The position numbers and the translations under genes were made by a program. Under the pieces are notes generated by a model. The model made no database searches, was not told where the DNA came from, and saw nothing but the letters and a program-made list of their open reading frames with translations. From Rhodocyclales bacterium GT-UBC (GTDB lineage Bacteria; Pseudomonadota; Gammaproteobacteria; Burkholderiales; Rhodocyclaceae), in the NCBI GenBank assembly GCA_003583745.1, contig QXPY01000002.1, positions 1 through 64,000 of the forward strand: DNA of 64,000 nt. The letters are read 5' to 3'. Below are positions 8,929 to 19,466 of this stretch, in pieces. Position 1 is the stretch's first letter. Every line of letters starts with the position of its first letter.

Positions 8929-10287
8929 TTAGCGCCCCATGCCGGGCAACATGCCCTTCATGCCGCGCATCAGCTTGCCGATGCCGCCCTTGGTCATCAT
9001 CTTCATCATCTTCTGCGACTGTTCGAACTGATTCAGCAGGCGATTGACTTCCTGGACCTGGACGCCTGCCCCCATTGCAATCCGGCGCTTGCGGCTGGCC
9101 TTGATCAATTCCGGCTTGGCACGTTCGGCCGGGGTCATCGAATTGATAATCCCCTCGACCCGGCCCACCATCTTGTTTTCTGCGCCAGCCGGCAGTTGCC
9201 CGGCCATCTGGGCAATCTGCGCCGGCATCTTGTCCATCAACGCCGACAAGCCACCCATATTGCGCATTTGACCGATCTGTTCCTTGAAGTCATTCAGGTC
9301 GAAGCCCTTGCCTGACTTGAGCTTCTTGGCAAAAGCCACCGCCTTCTCTTCATCCAGCCCCTTCTTGGCCTCCTCGATCAGCGACAGCACGTCGCCCATA
9401 CCGAGAATCCGGGACGCCATCCGCTCCGGATGGAAAGCCTCCAGCCCGCTCAGTTTTTCGCCCACGCCCGCAAACTTGATCGGCTTGCCAGTCACGTGGC
9501 GGACCGACAGCGCCGCACCACCGCGCGCATCGCCGTCCAACTTGGTCAGCACAACGCCAGTCAAGGGCAGCGCCTCATTGAAGGCTTTCGCTGTATTGAC
9601 CGCATCCTGGCCCAGCATGGCATCGACGACAAACAAGGTCTCGATCGGATTGATCGCCGCATGCAGCCGCTTGATCTCGGCCATCATTTCTTCGTCGATG
9701 GCCAAACGGCCCGCCGTGTCGACCAACAACACATCGTGGTAATGGCGCTTGGCCCAATCCAACGCGGCCAAGGCGATCGCCTCTGGCTTTTCGCCAGTCG
9801 TCGAGGGGAAGAAATCAACCCCAGCCTGCCCGGCCACCGACTTCAACTGCTCGATAGCTGCCGGACGATAGACGTCGCAGGAAACAACCAGCACCTTTTT
9901 CTTGTGATTTTCCTTGAGGAACTTGCCGAGCTTGCCGACGGTTGTCGTCTTGCCCGCCCCCTGCAGACCCGCCATCAGTACGATGGCCGGCGGCTGGGTA
10001 TTGAAATTGATCCCTTCGTAGGCCCCCCCCATGATCTTGGTCAGCTCTGCATGCACCACGCCGACCAGGGCCTGCCCCGGACTCAACGAGCCGATCACTT
10101 CTTCACCAACCGCCTTTTCCTTGACGGCGGCAACAAAATCTTTGACGACCGGCAAAGCGACGTCTGCCTCGAGCAGGGCCATTCGAACCTCGCGCAGTGC
10201 ATCAGCAATATTCGATTCGGTCAGGCGAGCTTCGCCTTTGAGCGTCTTCATGACGCGAGCTAGGCGATTGGTCAGGTTATCGAGCAT
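8929..10287 (-). CDS. ffh: Signal recognition particle protein Ffh
   Basis: A 452-residue SRP54 GTPase that binds 4.5S RNA and signal sequences and docks on FtsY. It has the N domain (MLDNLTNRLARVMKTLKGEARLTESN), the P-loop GLQGAGKTTTVGKL, DTAGR, TKLDGDARGGAALS, and a methionine-rich C-terminal M domain ending in GGIGKLMRGMKGMLPGMGR. Length is standard. It is convergent with the transglycosylase and divergent from the CcsA-like gene. Confidence 0.97.
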   Translation of the reverse strand: MLDNLTNRLARVMKTLKGEARLTESNIADALREVRMALLEADVALPVVKDFVAAVKEKAVGEEVIGSLSPGQALVGVVHAELTKIMGGAYEGINFNTQPPAIVLMAGLQGAGKTTTVGKLGKFLKENHKKKVLVVSCDVYRPAAIEQLKSVAGQAGVDFFPSTTGEKPEAIALAALDWAKRHYHDVLLVDTAGRLAIDEEMMAEIKRLHAAINPIETLFVVDAMLGQDAVNTAKAFNEALPLTGVVLTKLDGDARGGAALSVRHVTGKPIKFAGVGEKLSGLEAFHPERMASRILGMGDVLSLIEEAKKGLDEEKAVAFAKKLKSGKGFDLNDFKEQIGQMRNMGGLSALMDKMPAQIAQMAGQLPAGAENKMVGRVEGIINSMTPAERAKPELIKASRKRRIAMGAGVQVQEVNRLLNQFEQSQKMMKMMTKGGIGKLMRGMKGMLPGMGR

Positions 10288-10316
10288 GTGAGATAGGCTT
10301 CTAGTAGAATCTAAGG

Positions 10317-11156
10317 ATGTCCGACATTGTAATTCAGCTTCTGCCGCACATTCTCGCCACGCTCATCTATGGAGCGCTGGGCTTCCATTTCTGGAACACC
10401 CGCTGGCGTGAAGCCGATAACCAGCACGTGGCTTGCCCGATGCAGCCTTGGGAGCGCGCGGCCATAGCTTGTGCGCTATTGATTCACGCCTGGGGCCTGT
10501 TCGATGCCTTGTTTTCCGAGGCTGGCATGCGCTTCTCGTTCAGTTTCGCGCTGTCCCTGATGATGTGGCTGGCAGTGCTCATCTACTGGCTGGAAAGCTT
10601 CATGGCCCGCATGGAAGGCATGCAGCCCATGGTCCTGCCACTAGCAGCAGGCTGCACCGCCCTTCCGGTCATATTTCCGAACGTTCATCTCGTGGCCCAC
10701 GCCAGCGCCACCGGTTTCAAGTTACATTTCCTTGCAGCCATGCTGGCCTACAGCCTGCTAACCCTGTCGGCGCTGCACGCAATATTCATGGGCTTTACTG
10801 AAAATGCCCTGCACAAGCGCGCCCTGAAACGCAGCCTGGCCAGCCTGCCCCCCTTGCTGACCATGGAAACCCTGCTCTTCCGGATGCTGCTGCTCGGTTT
10901 CATTCTGCTGACCCTTACTGTCGGCAGCGGCGTTTTTTTCTCGGAAGCCTTGTTCGGCAAGCCACTGACCTTTGACCACAAGACACTATTTGCCTTTGCC
11001 TCATGGGGCATATTCGCCACCTTGCTGATCGGGCGCCATGCTTGGGGTTGGCGCGGCAAGCGCGCCCTGCGCTGGACACTGGCCGGTTTCGCTTTGCTGA
11101 TACTGGCCTACGTCGGCAGCCGCTTTGTCGCTGAAGTCATCCTGGGCCGAATCTAA
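10317..11156 (+). CDS. CcsA/YpjD-type cytochrome c assembly-like membrane protein
   Basis: A 279-residue inner-membrane protein with about eight transmembrane helices, related to the cytochrome C assembly family (CcsA/YpjD). In proteobacteria this gene commonly sits beside ffh and a CorC-like gene, as here. Conserved histidines occur in membrane segments (for example HIILATL-like opening, FKLHFLAAM, FDHKTLFAFASWGIF). The exact role is not known; true CcsA exports haem for cytochrome c maturation. AAGG lies just ahead of the ATG. The CorC-like gene follows after 9 bases. Confidence 0.8.
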   Translation: MSDIVIQLLPHILATLIYGALGFHFWNTRWREADNQHVACPMQPWERAAIACALLIHAWGLFDALFSEAGMRFSFSFALSLMMWLAVLIYWLESFMARMEGMQPMVLPLAAGCTALPVIFPNVHLVAHASATGFKLHFLAAMLAYSLLTLSALHAIFMGFTENALHKRALKRSLASLPPLLTMETLLFRMLLLGFILLTLTVGSGVFFSEALFGKPLTFDHKTLFAFASWGIFATLLIGRHAWGWRGKRALRWTLAGFALLILAYVGSRFVAEVILGRI

Positions 11157-11165
11157 ATCAGGGCA

Positions 11166-12434
11166 ATGACAGACCTACCCCTTACTGCACTACTTGGCGC
11201 ACTACTTGTCCTGCTAATTCTTTCCGGCATTTTTTCCGGTTCCGAAACCGCAATGATGGCTGCCAATCGCTTCCGGCTACGCCACGCGGCACAAAATGGC
11301 CATCGTGGCGCAAAACTAGCCATCTCCCTACTTAGCAAGACAGACAAACTGCTTGGTCTGATCTTGCTCGGCAACACTCTGCTTAATGCAGCTGCAGCAA
11401 CATTAACCGGATATATCGCCCTAGCATTGTTTGGCCAATCCAAATGGGCCCTGGAGATCGGTACGCTCTGCATCACATTCGCCTTACTCGTCGTCGCGGA
11501 AATATCGCCCAAAGTTATCTGCGCCACACATGCCGACAGGCTTGCCCCCATATTGAGCTACCTCCTCACTCCACTATTGCGCCTAGCCTATCCGCTAATT
11601 TGGTTTGTAAACCTGTTTGTAACAGCACTTCTGAAGTCAATTCGCTTAGCCCCCGGGGCCATGCACGAAGAAGTCAAGCTTTCCCCTGAAGAACTCCGCA
11701 GCCTAGTTCTTGAGTCGGCACACCTGATGCCCCAAAAGCATCACACGATTTTGTCCAGCCTGTTCGAACTCAATAACGTCACGGTCGAAGACGTCATGAC
11801 CCCGCGCGGCAGTATCGAAATACTGGACCTGAATCTGCCATGGGAAGACGTACTTACTCAATTAGCCACCAGCCACCATAGCCGCCTACCCGTTTGCAGA
11901 GAATCTCTCGATCAACTTGTCGGCATTTTGCCGGCACGAAGACTACTGAGCTGCATGGGGACACCAGAATTCAACGAGGCCATGCTTGTGGCGCAATTGC
12001 ATCCTCCCTACTACATCCCGGCAAACACCCCGATTTTCTCTCAACTCACATTTTTCCAAGAAAACCGACAACGCATCGGTTTTGTCGTCGACGAGTATGG
12101 CGAAATACAAGGACTCCTGACTCTTGAAGACATTATTGAGGAATTTGTCGGCGACTTCACAACCTCGCTGCCCGGGCTCGGTAATACGCTGACATGGTCG
12201 GACAAAGGCGATGTAATCGTCGAAGGGTCGCGCTCGCTCAGGGAAATCAATCGCATGCTCGACCTGAACCTCCCGCTAAACGGCCCCAAAACACTCAACG
12301 GGCTGATCATCGATTACTTGCAGGACATTCCCGTCGCAGACGTCGGGATCAAGCTAGCAGGGACACCCATGGAAATCCTGCAGACACAGAACAGGAGTAT
12401 TGTGACAGTCCGCATTTACCGCTCTCCAGCATAG
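11166..12434 (+). CDS. CNNM/CorC-type membrane protein with CBS pair
   Basis: A 422-residue protein with an N-terminal CNNM (DUF21) membrane domain of about four helices, including FSGSETAMMAANRFRLRH, then two CBS domains (about 205-330, with VEDVMTPR and GFVVDEYGEIQGLLTLEDIIEEFVGD) and a C-terminal CorC_HlyC domain. Members are implicated in Mg2+/Co2+ efflux or transport, with CBS domains sensing ATP-Mg. It belongs to the YfjD/UPF0053 group. It probably shares a transcript with the CcsA-like gene. Confidence 0.88.
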   Translation: MTDLPLTALLGALLVLLILSGIFSGSETAMMAANRFRLRHAAQNGHRGAKLAISLLSKTDKLLGLILLGNTLLNAAAATLTGYIALALFGQSKWALEIGTLCITFALLVVAEISPKVICATHADRLAPILSYLLTPLLRLAYPLIWFVNLFVTALLKSIRLAPGAMHEEVKLSPEELRSLVLESAHLMPQKHHTILSSLFELNNVTVEDVMTPRGSIEILDLNLPWEDVLTQLATSHHSRLPVCRESLDQLVGILPARRLLSCMGTPEFNEAMLVAQLHPPYYIPANTPIFSQLTFFQENRQRIGFVVDEYGEIQGLLTLEDIIEEFVGDFTTSLPGLGNTLTWSDKGDVIVEGSRSLREINRMLDLNLPLNGPKTLNGLIIDYLQDIPVADVGIKLAGTPMEILQTQNRSIVTVRIYRSPA

Positions 12435-12516
12435 CCGCCACAAGGGAATGCGGCCTTTACAAATGGGCCTCCGCGTAGCATCATCAAACGATCTATACGG
12501 CATTTGACGACATTTA

Positions 12517-14232
12517 ATGGCTGCAACACCTCAAAATCCCCCTCTCAGTGGCTTGGCACGAGCATTAGTTCAAGCCGGCCGTCTCAAGGAGGCAGAGGCG
12601 GAGCAATTAATTACACAAGCACAATCGGCAAAAACGCCGCTGATTGAGCAAATCATTTCCAGCCAAAAAGCAACAGCACTAGAAATTGCGCGCTTTGTCG
12701 CCGACACGTTTGGCTACCCATTGCTCGATTTGGCCGCATTCGACGAAGCGCACATTCCGACGAGTGCGATTGATCGCAAGCTTATCGCCACTCACAAAGT
12801 CATTCCCTTAAACAAGCGCGGAAACCGTCTCTCTGTAGCAATCTCCGACCCAACCAATCTCCGCGCACTGGATGAAATCCGATTTCAGACCGGACTTGCT
12901 GTCGACCCGATTGTTGTAGAACACCCCAAATTAGTTCCACTTGTCAGCAAATATTCTGAAACCACTGAGGACGCGCTCAAAAACCTGAGCAGCGACGATA
13001 TCAACCTCGACTTCCTGGATGAAGAAGCCGCCGCCAAAGCCGACGAGACTATTGGACAAGACATTGACGACGCTCCTGTCGTCAAGTTCATCCAGAAAAT
13101 GTTGCTTGATGCGATCAACGACGGCGCATCCGACATCCACTTCGAACCCTACGAAAAGTACTATCGCATCCGTTTCCGTGTCGATGGCATCTTGCGAGAG
13201 ATTGCGACGCCTCCGCTCGCCATCAAAGAGAAGATTGCATCCCGCATCAAGGTTATTTCCCGACTAAACATCGCAGAGAAACGCGTCCCTCAGGATGGAC
13301 GCATGCGCCTAGTTCTCTCGAAAAATCGCGCCATCGATTTTCGGGTAAGTACGCTTCCGACACTCCAGGGCGAAAAGATCGTTTTGCGTATTTTGGACCC
13401 CAGTTCCGCCACACTCGGAATCGAAGCACTCGGTTATGAACCGGAACAAAAAGCCGCATTGCTTGAAGCCGTAAATCGCCCATACGGCATGGTTCTGGTA
13501 ACCGGACCAACCGGCTCTGGCAAAACAGTCTCTCTTTACACCTGCCTGAACATTCTAAATCGAGACGGCGTCAATATTTCGACAGCCGAAGACCCTGCAG
13601 AAATCAACCTGCCAGGCATCAATCAGGTTAACGTGGACGACAAAGCAGGCCTGACCTTCCCCGTTGCCCTCAAAGCATTTTTGCGGCAAGACCCTGACAT
13701 TATCATGGTCGGTGAAATTCGCGACCTGGAAACCGCCGAAATTGCCATCAAGGCAGCCCAAACCGGGCACATGGTCCTTTCGACACTACACACCAACGAC
13801 GCCCCGCAAACCCTGACACGCCTGATGAACATGGGGGTTCCTACTTTTAACATCGCCTCCAGCATTTTGCTCATCACCGCCCAAAGACTGGCGAGACGCC
13901 TGTGTAGTTGCAAAAAGCCAATATCCGTTCCACAACAGGCCCTGTTGGATGCCGGCTTTAAAGAACACGAACTTGATGGTTCATGGATACTCTATGGCCC
14001 GGGCGGCTGCGACCGATGCAAAGGCAGTGGCTTTAAAGGACGAGTTGGCATCTATCAGGTCATGCCCGTATCGGAAGCAATGCAAAGATTGATCATGAGC
14101 GGAGCTACAGCACTTGACTTGGCCTCCCAAGCCAAATCTGAAGGAATTAAAGACTTGCGCGAATCCGGTCTGCTAAAAGTAAAGCAAGGGGTTACTTCTC
14201 TCGATGAAGTCTTAAGCACGACCAACGCTTAA
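12517..14232 (+). CDS. pilB: Type IV pilus assembly ATPase PilB
   Basis: A 571-residue hexameric ATPase that powers pilus extension. N-terminal MshEN-type domains are followed by the ATPase core: Walker A GPTGSGKT at residues 330-337, the Asp box, Walker B (PDIIMVGEIRDLETAEIA) and the His box (GHMVLSTLHTNDA). A zinc-binding C-x-C plus C-x2-C tetracysteine module lies near residues 463-510. It starts a tight pilB-pilC-pilD string. No pilT or pilin gene is in the window. Confidence 0.96.
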   Translation: MAATPQNPPLSGLARALVQAGRLKEAEAEQLITQAQSAKTPLIEQIISSQKATALEIARFVADTFGYPLLDLAAFDEAHIPTSAIDRKLIATHKVIPLNKRGNRLSVAISDPTNLRALDEIRFQTGLAVDPIVVEHPKLVPLVSKYSETTEDALKNLSSDDINLDFLDEEAAAKADETIGQDIDDAPVVKFIQKMLLDAINDGASDIHFEPYEKYYRIRFRVDGILREIATPPLAIKEKIASRIKVISRLNIAEKRVPQDGRMRLVLSKNRAIDFRVSTLPTLQGEKIVLRILDPSSATLGIEALGYEPEQKAALLEAVNRPYGMVLVTGPTGSGKTVSLYTCLNILNRDGVNISTAEDPAEINLPGINQVNVDDKAGLTFPVALKAFLRQDPDIIMVGEIRDLETAEIAIKAAQTGHMVLSTLHTNDAPQTLTRLMNMGVPTFNIASSILLITAQRLARRLCSCKKPISVPQQALLDAGFKEHELDGSWILYGPGGCDRCKGSGFKGRVGIYQVMPVSEAMQRLIMSGATALDLASQAKSEGIKDLRESGLLKVKQGVTSLDEVLSTTNA

Positions 14233-14247
14233 CAGGAAGGAATACGC

Positions 14248-15471
14248 ATGGCTACAGCCAGCAAACAGAAGGCAAAAGTCAAAGAAAGCGCCTTCCTCTG
14301 GGAGGGAAAAAACAAGGATGGCAAGATTGTTCGTGGCGAAATCAGGGCCGCCTCGGAGTCTGTCGTCCAATCCATCCTAAGACGCCAAGGAGTTAGCAAT
14401 GCCAAGGTAAAAAAAGTTCGCTTCAAGTCGGGTGGCAAAGTAAGCGAAAAAGACATTGCGCTGTTCACTCGTCAGTTGGCAACCATGATGAAATCCGGCG
14501 TCCCTTTACTGCAAGCATTCGACATCGTTGGACGAGGCCACTCTAACCCCGCGGTGGGCAAATTGCTGATTGATATCAAAGCGGATGTTGAGACTGGTAG
14601 TTCGCTATCACAAGCATTCCGGAAATATCCCCTTTATTTTGACGTTCTATACTGCAACTTAGTCAGTGCAGGTGAGCAGGCCGGCATTCTCGACTCACTA
14701 CTTGATCGCTTGGCAACTTATAAGGAAAAAATCCTCGCCATCAAGAGCAAGATCAAATCGGCGCTCTTTTATCCCATTGCGGTCATCGTAGTCGCATTCA
14801 TTATCACCGCAGTCATCATGATTTTCGTGATCCCTGCCTTCAAAGACGTATTCAAGAGTTTTGGTGCGGACCTACCTGCACCAACTTTATTGGTCATTGC
14901 AATCTCGGACTTCTTTGTCGCTTATTGGTGGGCCATATTTGGAATCATCGGAGGCGCTCTTTTCAGCTTCCTTGAAAGCTGGAAACGCTCGGAAAAAGTC
15001 CAAATGACCATGGATCGACTGCTACTCAGAACGCCGGTTTTTGGTGACATCATCAGGAAATCGGTCATCGCCCGCTGGACCCGCACCTTGGCAACCATGT
15101 TTGCTGCAGGCGTACCGCTCGTTGAGTCACTTGACTCTGTCGGTGGAGCAGCAGGCAATTACGTGTATAAACTCGCCACGAAACAGATTCAAAGTGAGGT
15201 ATCGACCGGCACCAGCCTGACAAACGCCATGCAAAACTCGAATATTTTCCCGAACATGGTGACACAAATGGTTGCTATTGGCGAAGAATCCGGTGCGCTC
15301 GACTCAATGCTGAGTAAAGTAGCTGACTTCTTTGAGCAAGAAGTGGACGATGCAGTGGAAGCTCTCTCGAGCCTAATGGAACCGATGATCATGGTAATTC
15401 TTGGCTCCCTGATCGGCGGCATGGTGGTCGCTATGTATCTGCCCATTTTCAAGCTGGGTTCTGTCGTCTGA
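14248..15471 (+). CDS. pilC: Type IV pilus inner membrane platform protein PilC
   Basis: A 407-residue polytopic protein with two repeated GspF domains (FTRQLATMMKSGVPLLQAFDI and WTRTLATMFAAGVPLVESLDSV) and three transmembrane helices, near residues 170-190, 215-240 and 375-395. It forms the membrane platform on which PilB works. It begins 15 bases after pilB and its stop overlaps the pilD start by one base (TGATG). Confidence 0.96.
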   Translation: MATASKQKAKVKESAFLWEGKNKDGKIVRGEIRAASESVVQSILRRQGVSNAKVKKVRFKSGGKVSEKDIALFTRQLATMMKSGVPLLQAFDIVGRGHSNPAVGKLLIDIKADVETGSSLSQAFRKYPLYFDVLYCNLVSAGEQAGILDSLLDRLATYKEKILAIKSKIKSALFYPIAVIVVAFIITAVIMIFVIPAFKDVFKSFGADLPAPTLLVIAISDFFVAYWWAIFGIIGGALFSFLESWKRSEKVQMTMDRLLLRTPVFGDIIRKSVIARWTRTLATMFAAGVPLVESLDSVGGAAGNYVYKLATKQIQSEVSTGTSLTNAMQNSNIFPNMVTQMVAIGEESGALDSMLSKVADFFEQEVDDAVEALSSLMEPMIMVILGSLIGGMVVAMYLPIFKLGSVV

Positions 15472-16322
15472 TGCCAACTGAATCACTTGGTACATTAGTC
15501 TTTTTAACCGGCCTAATTGGCGTATGCGTTGGTAGCTTCATCAACGTTGTCGTGTATCGCCTTCCCAAAATGATGGAGCGTGAATGGCAAGCCCAATGCG
15601 CCGAGTTACGAAACGAGCCCTTGCCTGTTAGCGAAAAATTAACGCTATCACACCCGAGGTCACGCTGCCCGCAATGCGGCCATCAAATTACGGCTATTGA
15701 AAACATCCCGTTAATCAGTTACTTCCTGATATTGAAAGGCAAATGCTCCAGTTGCAAAGCGCCGATTTCCCTGCGCTACCCATGCATTGAAGCAATAACC
15801 GGCACCCTTTCCGCCTATACAGCTTGGCACCTTGGACCAACCATATACACCGCCGGGGCGTTACTTCTGATTTGGTCACTCATAGCGCTCTCCGCCATTG
15901 ATTTTGACACCCAACTGCTTCCCGATTCGATCACACAACCTTTGCTCTGGTGCGGCCTTTTGTTCAACCTAAACGGAACATTTACCTCCCTATCGAACGC
16001 GTTGATTGGGGCAATGGTTGGCTATCTTGTACTCTGGAGCATCTTTTGGCTGTTCAAACTCGCCACAGGCAAGGAAGGAATGGGCTATGGCGACTTTAAA
16101 TTGCTTGCCGCACTGGGAGCGTGGCTCGGATGGACAATGCTTCCAGCAATAGTCCTGCTCTCATCGGTCGTAGGCGCAGTGGTTGGTCTTGCCTTGATTA
16201 CAACAGCCCGACGCGGCCGCGATATCCCCATCCCCTTCGGCCCCTATTTGGCTGCCGCCGGCGGAATCGCACTTTTCTGGGGACCAAAGCTGAACCAAAG
16301 CTACCTTGGCATGCTGACTTGA
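15471..16322 (+). CDS. pilD: Prepilin peptidase / N-methyltransferase PilD
   Basis: A 283-residue bifunctional aspartic protease and methylase that trims and methylates type IV prepilins and type II pseudopilins. The cytoplasmic zinc module has C66-x2-C69 and C92-x2-C95. The catalytic aspartates are seen in SAIDFDTQLLPD and GMGYGDFKLLAALG (GxGD motif). There are about eight membrane helices. In many betaproteobacteria pilD leads into coaE-zapD-yacG; here those genes lie about 40 kb away at 55983-57625. Confidence 0.95.
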   Translation: MPTESLGTLVFLTGLIGVCVGSFINVVVYRLPKMMEREWQAQCAELRNEPLPVSEKLTLSHPRSRCPQCGHQITAIENIPLISYFLILKGKCSSCKAPISLRYPCIEAITGTLSAYTAWHLGPTIYTAGALLLIWSLIALSAIDFDTQLLPDSITQPLLWCGLLFNLNGTFTSLSNALIGAMVGYLVLWSIFWLFKLATGKEGMGYGDFKLLAALGAWLGWTMLPAIVLLSSVVGAVVGLALITTARRGRDIPIPFGPYLAAAGGIALFWGPKLNQSYLGMLT

Positions 16323-16391
16323 AAGTTTGCGCAGAACCACAATATATGGATCCCAACTCTCAGTTATAATTCAAGGTTTTGGAGGACTCCC

Positions 16392-16655
16392 ATGCCGATT
16401 TACGAATATCGCTGTGACGCCTGCGGCTTCCAGAAAGATCACCTGCAGAAACTCAGCGACCCACAACTCACCACCTGCCCGAACTGTGGCCAGGAGGGCT
16501 ATAGCAAAATGCTATCTGCCGCTGGATTCCAATTAAAGGGAAGCGGATGGTACGCAACCGATTTTAAGGGTGGCGGTTCCTCCACCCCCAAAGCTGACAG
16601 TACACCGCCATGCCAGGGCGGGTCGGGAGCATGCACTCCGTGCGGGGCCAATTGA
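16392..16655 (+). CDS. FmdB-family zinc ribbon protein
   Basis: An 87-residue small protein with the FmdB zinc ribbon: MPIYEYRCDACGFQKDHLQK, then TCPNCGQ, completing four cysteines. A glycine-rich tail follows, ending in a second cysteine-bearing patch ([11 protein letters not shown]). Function is unclear; it is often called a putative regulatory protein. GGAGG precedes the ATG. The next gene starts inside its last 25 bases, a conserved arrangement with DUF502 and aspS. Confidence 0.88.
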   Translation: MPIYEYRCDACGFQKDHLQKLSDPQLTTCPNCGQEGYSKMLSAAGFQLKGSGWYATDFKGGGSSTPKADSTPPCQGGSGACTPCGAN

Positions 16656-17269
16656 TCAAACGCTACTTCATAACCGGGCTCCTGATCTGGGTGCCGCTGG
16701 TCATTACAGGCTGGGTGCTGTCCATGATTGTCAGCACCCTCGATCAGTCCTTACGCCTACTGCCAGAATCGATTCACCCCGAACATTTGGTCGGTTTTGC
16801 TATCCCCGGCGCTGGTGCAGTATTAACCCTGTTAATGATTTTGCTTACCGGCTTGCTGGCAGCCAATTTTATCGGCCAAAAGCTCGTTGTTTGGTGGGAG
16901 AAGTTGCTGGCCCGAATTCCTGTGGTCAACTCGGTATACAACAGTGTCAAACAAGTCTCGGATACGCTATTTTCGCCCAACGGCAACGCATTCCGGCAAG
17001 CCCTGCTGGTTCGTTACCCTCATCAGGACAGCCTAACCATTGCCTTTTTGACCGGACAGCCCGGCGGTGACGTCGTCAATCATTTGGATGGTGATTACGT
17101 CAGCGTTTATGTCCCCACCACCCCCAATCCTACTTCCGGCTTTTTCCTGATGATGCCCGCCAAGGATGTCATTGAACTCGACATGACAGTTGACGAAGCC
17201 CTCAAGTACATCATATCGATGGGCGTGGTCGCCCCCCAACCCCACGCTCGTATCACGACAAACATTTAA
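16631..17269 (+). CDS. DUF502 family inner membrane protein
   Basis: A 212-residue protein with two transmembrane helices (about residues 12-35 and 60-85) and a conserved soluble domain with [19 protein letters not shown], the DUF502 signature. Biochemical role unknown. I start it at the ATG at 16631, which has GGGAG upstream and overlaps fmdB; the longer frame from 16610 adds seven poorly supported residues. It sits between FmdB and aspS, an arrangement common in betaproteobacteria. Confidence 0.85.
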   Translation: MHSVRGQLIKRYFITGLLIWVPLVITGWVLSMIVSTLDQSLRLLPESIHPEHLVGFAIPGAGAVLTLLMILLTGLLAANFIGQKLVVWWEKLLARIPVVNSVYNSVKQVSDTLFSPNGNAFRQALLVRYPHQDSLTIAFLTGQPGGDVVNHLDGDYVSVYVPTTPNPTSGFFLMMPAKDVIELDMTVDEALKYIISMGVVAPQPHARITTNI

Positions 17270-17289
17270 AAGACTCAACGGAAAGTTTC

Positions 17290-19089
17290 ATGCGTACCCA
17301 TTACTGCGGACAACTCAACGCCGCCCTTGACGGGCAAATCGTCACCCTGTGCGGCTGGGCACATCGCCGGCGCGACCACGGCGGCGTCATCTTCATCGAC
17401 CTGCGCGATCGCGACGGACTAGCGCAAGTCGTCTGCGACCCGGACCGCGTCGAGGCCTTCAGGATCGCCGAATCCGTCCGCAACGAGTTCTGCCTGAAGA
17501 TTACCGGCAAGGTGCGTCCGCGCCCCGCAGGGACAACCAACGCCAATCTTGCCTCCGGCGAAATCGAAGTGCTCTGCCATGAGATCGAGGTACTGAACCC
17601 GTCCGTGACCCCGCCGTTCCAGCTCGATGACGAGAACCTGACGGAAAACGTCCGCCTGACCCACCGCGTCATCGACCTGCGCCGCCCGCAGATGCAGAAC
17701 AACCTGATGCTGCGCTACAAGACGGCACGCGCCTTCCGCCGCTTCCTCGACGACAACGGCTTCATCGACGTCGAAACGCCGATGCTGACCAAGTCCACTC
17801 CTGAAGGTGCCCGCGACTACCTGGTGCCGTCGCGCGTCCATGACGGTCAGTTCTTCGCGCTGCCACAATCGCCGCAGTTGTTCAAGCAGTTGCTGATGGT
17901 CGCTGGCTTTGACCGCTACTACCAGATCACCAAGTGCTTCCGTGACGAGGACCTGCGCGCCGACCGCCAGCCGGAATTCACCCAAGTCGATATCGAAACC
18001 TCGTTCATGAGCGAGGATGAGATTACCGCCCTGATGGAAAAGCTGATTCGTACCGTGTTCAAGGAAGCGATCGACGTCGAGTTGCCGGAATTCCCGCGCA
18101 TGACCTATGCCGAAGCCATGCGCCGTTTCGGCTCGGACAAGCCGGACCTGCGCGTCACCCTCGAACTGGTCGATGTCGCCGACGCCTTCAAGGACGTCGC
18201 TTTCAAGGTCTTCGCCAACATCGCCAACAGCGAAGGCGGTCGCATCGCCGCCATGCGCATCCCGGGTGGCGCTTCGCTGACCCGCGGCGAAATTGACGAA
18301 TACACCAAGTTCGTTGGCATCTACGGCGCCAAGGGCCTGGCCTACATCAAGATCAACGACGTCACCCAGATCAACGAAACCGGCCTGCAGTCGCCGATCG
18401 TCAAGAACCTCTCCGAAGCATCGCTGCGCACCGTGCTCGAACGCACCGGCGCGCAATCCGGCGACCTGATCTTCTTCGGCGCCGACAAGGCCAAGATCGT
18501 CAGCGATGCACTCGGCGCGCTACGCATCAAGATCGGCCATGAAAAGGGCTTCGTCACCGGCGCCAAGTGGGCGCCGCTGTGGGTCATCGACTTCCCGATG
18601 TTCGAATACGACGACGAAAACAAGCGCTGGAGCGCCTGCCACCATCCGTTCACCAGTCCCAAGGACGAGCATCTTGACCTGCTGGTCAGCGACCCGGGCA
18701 AGTGCCTGGCCAAGGCCTACGACCTGGCGCTGAACGGCTGGGAACTGGGCGGCGGCTCGGTGCGTATCCACCGCGCTGACGTACAGGAAAAGGTCTTCTC
18801 GGCACTCAACATCGGTCCGGAAGAACAGCAGGCCAAATTCGGCTTCCTGCTCGACGCGCTGAAGTACGGCGCCCCGCCGCACGGCGGCCTGGCCTTCGGC
18901 CTCGACCGCATCGTCACCATGATGACCGGCGCCGAGTCGATCCGCGACGTGATCGCCTTCCCGAAGACGCAGCGTGCCCAGTGCCTGCTCACCGACGCAC
19001 CGTCGGCAGTCGACGAGAAGCAACTGCGCGAACTGCACATCCGTCTGCGCCAGAAAGTCGAAACCCAAGTCGAAACTTCTGCCTCGTAA
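17290..19089 (+). CDS. aspS: Aspartyl-tRNA synthetase
   Basis: A 599-residue bacterial-type class II synthetase: N-terminal OB-fold anticodon domain ([23 protein letters not shown]), motif 2 ([16 protein letters not shown]), the bacterial GAD insertion at about residues 290-415, and motif 3 (GLAFGLDRI). Length is normal. Codon usage is strongly GC-ending, as expected for a highly expressed core gene. It lies directly upstream of the RNase/barstar pair. Confidence 0.97.
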   Translation: MRTHYCGQLNAALDGQIVTLCGWAHRRRDHGGVIFIDLRDRDGLAQVVCDPDRVEAFRIAESVRNEFCLKITGKVRPRPAGTTNANLASGEIEVLCHEIEVLNPSVTPPFQLDDENLTENVRLTHRVIDLRRPQMQNNLMLRYKTARAFRRFLDDNGFIDVETPMLTKSTPEGARDYLVPSRVHDGQFFALPQSPQLFKQLLMVAGFDRYYQITKCFRDEDLRADRQPEFTQVDIETSFMSEDEITALMEKLIRTVFKEAIDVELPEFPRMTYAEAMRRFGSDKPDLRVTLELVDVADAFKDVAFKVFANIANSEGGRIAAMRIPGGASLTRGEIDEYTKFVGIYGAKGLAYIKINDVTQINETGLQSPIVKNLSEASLRTVLERTGAQSGDLIFFGADKAKIVSDALGALRIKIGHEKGFVTGAKWAPLWVIDFPMFEYDDENKRWSACHHPFTSPKDEHLDLLVSDPGKCLAKAYDLALNGWELGGGSVRIHRADVQEKVFSALNIGPEEQQAKFGFLLDALKYGAPPHGGLAFGLDRIVTMMTGAESIRDVIAFPKTQRAQCLLTDAPSAVDEKQLRELHIRLRQKVETQVETSAS

Positions 19090-19101
19090 ACCTTGACCGG
19101 C

Positions 19102-19464
19102 ATGCCTTATTGGCTACGCTTCCTGCTCGTCGCCTGGCTGACGACGGGAAGCGTTTTTGCTTTCAGCCTTTCACAACAAGGATCCGGTGTTGAACAGATC
19201 CGCGCCAGCGAGCTTCCGCGTGAAGCCCAGCAAACACTGTTGCTGATCAAGACCGGCGGCCCCTTTCCTTACGCCCGGGACGGCATCGTCTTCGGCAATT
19301 ACGAGAAGCGCCTCCCGCGACAGCCACGCGGCTACTACACTGAATATACGGTCAAAACACCCGGGCGACGCGACCGCGGCCCGCGACGGATCATTGCCGG
19401 CGAGCGACGAGACTACTACTATACCGACGATCATTACCAAAGCTTCAAACGGATTCTGGAATAA
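19102..19464 (+). CDS. Secreted guanyl-specific ribonuclease, RNase Sa/barnase type
   Basis: A 120-residue protein with a signal peptide (PYWLRFLLVAWLTTGSVFA) and a microbial RNase domain. The C-terminal half resembles Streptomyces RNase Sa: EYTVKTPG carries the catalytic Glu, the RRIIAGE segment the phosphate-binding arginines, and DDHYQSF the catalytic His. Members cleave RNA after G. The barstar-like gene starts 2 bases downstream. I chose the ATG at 19102; a TTG nine bases earlier is possible. Export would protect the producer and point to RNA scavenging or competition, but this is inference. Confidence 0.85.
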   Translation: MPYWLRFLLVAWLTTGSVFAFSLSQQGSGVEQIRASELPREAQQTLLLIKTGGPFPYARDGIVFGNYEKRLPRQPRGYYTEYTVKTPGRRDRGPRRIIAGERRDYYYTDDHYQSFKRILE

Positions 19465-19466
19465 GC